Shown: positions 62,872 to 64,000 of the stretch, piece after piece | Position numbering within the stretch: the stretch's first letter is position 1 | Layout of the letters: each line of letters starts with the position of its first letter | Assembly: GCF_000276665.1 (NCBI RefSeq) | Contig: NW_004955473.1 | Span: 1,142,403 to 1,206,402 of the forward strand | Length of the DNA: 64,000 nt | Source: Chinchilla lanigera | Taxonomy: Eukaryota; Chordata; Mammalia; Rodentia; Chinchillidae | Direction: 5' to 3' | Notes under the pieces: model-generated | Told to the model about the DNA's origin: nothing | What the model saw: the letters and a program-made list of their open reading frames with translations, nothing else | Database searches by the model: none | Made by a program: the position numbers and the translations under genes

Positions 62872-62958
62872 TTTTTTTTTCAGTACCAGGTATTGAACCA
62901 AGGGCCTTGCACATGTGCTAGGCAAGTGCTCTATCACTGAGCTCCATCCCTAACCCCT
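62872..62958 (-). mobile_element. Older ID-like SINE
   Basis: T-run then 'agtaccaggtattgaaccaa', 'cttgcacatgtgctaggcaa', 'cactgagctccatccctaac': antisense tRNA-derived SINE of an older subfamily. Confidence 0.85.
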
Positions 62959-62959
62959 T

Positions 62960-63375
62960 AAAAATACTTTTAATTGACAAGATTTCTTAATGTTATTTCA
63001 GTCCAAAGAAGTGAATAAAAGTATTGGTAAATGTTTGAAATATATATGCATGAATGCGAGAGTAGGAGTGGGAAGAGAGAGAGAATGAGGGAGAGAGAAA
63101 ATGTGTATTAAAATCTCTAAACAACTACTAATACTCAACTGTGAATAGACCTATTTTGTCACTTCACAGAGGATGAAATAGGATGAATATCTTGGCCCAA
63201 GTGAACATTGAATAAGTCTCTAAAAGTATTTAGGTGAAAAACATCACTGTTAAATTCATCAGCATATGACTGAATTCTACATTTTATACACTGAACCAAG
63301 CAAATATGTACAGTTTGCACTATATGTATTTCAACATTCTGGTTACAGCCCAATTACTGAATGCCATGGCCTCTT
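62960..63375. other. Unassigned intron sequence
   Basis: Contains a GA-rich stretch (63058-63100); no gene seen. Confidence 0.45.
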
Positions 63376-63395
63376 TTTAAAATTTAGCTATTTTT

Positions 63396-63569
63396 ACCAG
63401 CTGGGTGTGGTGGCGCACACCTATGGTCCCAGCACTCAGAAACCTGAGTCAGGAGGATCGCTGTGAGTTCCAGGTCAGCCCAGGCTACATAGTGAGCTCA
63501 AGGTCATTCTGAAATGTATAGCGAGACCCTGTCTCAGTAAAATAAAAATAAAATAAAATGACAAAATAT
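63396..63569 (+). mobile_element. B1 SINE, sense, with target-site duplication
   Basis: Full B1: 'ctgggtgtggtggcgcacac', 'cctgagtcaggaggatcgct', 'cagcccaggctacatagtga', 'agcgagaccctgtctcagta' and an AAAAT-rich tail. Perfect 17-base duplications AAAATTTAGCTATTTTT at 63379-63395 and 63570-63586. Confidence 0.97.
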
Positions 63570-63679
63570 AAAATTTAGCTATTTTTGCTTTGAAAATCCT
63601 TTTGAATTTTGTTACCATATTCCTATGCATGAACTACATGTGTGACCTTTGTTCATTTCATCCGTAATTCATCTTTTTG

Positions 63680-64000
63680 CATGAGTATGTGGTCCTGGGA
63701 ATTGAACTCAGAGCCTTCAGATTAAACTATACTCCCAGCCTTTTTTATTTTTTTATATATATATATATTTTTTTGGTTTTTCTCTGGTACCGGGAACCGA
63801 ACTCACGACCTTGCGCTTGCCAGGCAGGCGCTTTGCCGCTGAGCTAAATCCCCAGCCCCCTATTTTTTTATAATTTTGAGACAGGGTTATATTAATTCAC
63901 TAAGTTGCATTTGTTTGTTTATAATTTCTAGACAGGGTTGTACTAAGTTGATTAATTGATTGATGTACTAAGTCACTAAGTTGCCCAGGCAGAGCTTGAA
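63680..64000 (-). mobile_element. Older B1-dID, split by a young ID, cut by window edge
   Basis: 63685-63742 is an antisense ID-like unit ('cctgggaattgaactcagag') and 63873-64000 antisense B1-like sequence ('gagacagggtt', 'ctaagttgcccaggcagagc'), with an internally repeated 'agacagggtt ... actaagtt'. A young ID lies between them. Confidence 0.75.
63758..63860 (-). mobile_element. Young ID SINE nested in B1-dID
   Basis: Antisense ID almost identical to the copy at 27 kb, with 12-base duplications TATTTTTTTATA at 63746-63757 and 63861-63872. On its own strand the A box region reads TAGCTCAGCGGC and the B box region GAGTTCGGTTCCC. Confidence 0.94.

Overview
The window is mammalian (rodent) nuclear DNA: AT-rich, CpG-poor, packed with LINE-1, tRNA-derived ID SINEs, 7SL-derived B1 SINEs, ancient MIR/L2 and DNA-transposon relics, with one recognisable coding exon. 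That exon (58408-59102, + strand) is exon 3 of glypican-3 (GPC3), a GPI-anchored heparan sulfate proteoglycan gene that is X-linked in eutherians. Everything upstream is read as the 3' part of GPC3 intron 2 and everything downstream as the 5' part of intron 3. No other protein-coding gene was found. The SINE repertoire (ID copies ending in GGTACCGG-like sequence, B1 monomers, B1-dID composites) points to a rodent outside the mouse/rat group; a beaver-like lineage is my best guess, from memory of repeat types and not proven.

Layout. 1-2.5 kb: unassigned intron. 2.5-4.0 kb: antisense L1 3' piece. 6.0-6.4 kb: Tigger/MER2-like DNA transposon. 6.5-13.6 kb: one almost full-length, degenerate antisense L1 with 3' UTR, ORF2 (endonuclease, reverse transcriptase, C-terminus), ORF1 split by an ID insertion, and 5' UTR. 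14.2-14.5 kb: B1-dID composite around a long pyrimidine microsatellite. 19.6-20.2 kb: LTR-like piece, ID and B1. 24.6-25.0 kb: L1 3' UTR. 26.9-27.2 kb: an ID copy split by a 100-N gap with the same sequence on both sides. 30-38 kb: MIR/L2 relics, a hAT MITE, a CpG-enriched segment with a CTCF-like motif (33.85-34.37 kb) and a TGACGTCA site (37.78 kb). 39.7-44.5 kb: four ID insertions, old L1 3' sequence and a 430-N gap. 46.1-46.3 kb: sense L1 tail with target-site duplication. 47.6-54.0 kb: old antisense L1 mosaic carrying a B1, an ID, a mariner transposase fossil and an internal templated duplication. 56.3-57.1 kb: inverted pair of an unidentified old repeat. 58.4-59.1 kb: GPC3 exon 3. 59.2-64 kb: MIR-rich intron 3 start, B1-dID, hAT relic, B1, and a nested ID-in-B1-dID stack at the right edge.

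Functionally, only the GPC3 exon makes protein. The exon has a clean acceptor and donor, an intact frame, seven cysteines and two N-glycosylation sequons, so it looks functional. The rest is intronic: its content bears on splicing, intron regulation and genome evolution. No undescribed multi-gene system is present. The most unusual items are the CpG-enriched segment, the inverted repeat, the templated duplication inside L1 and the duplicated ID around the assembly gap.
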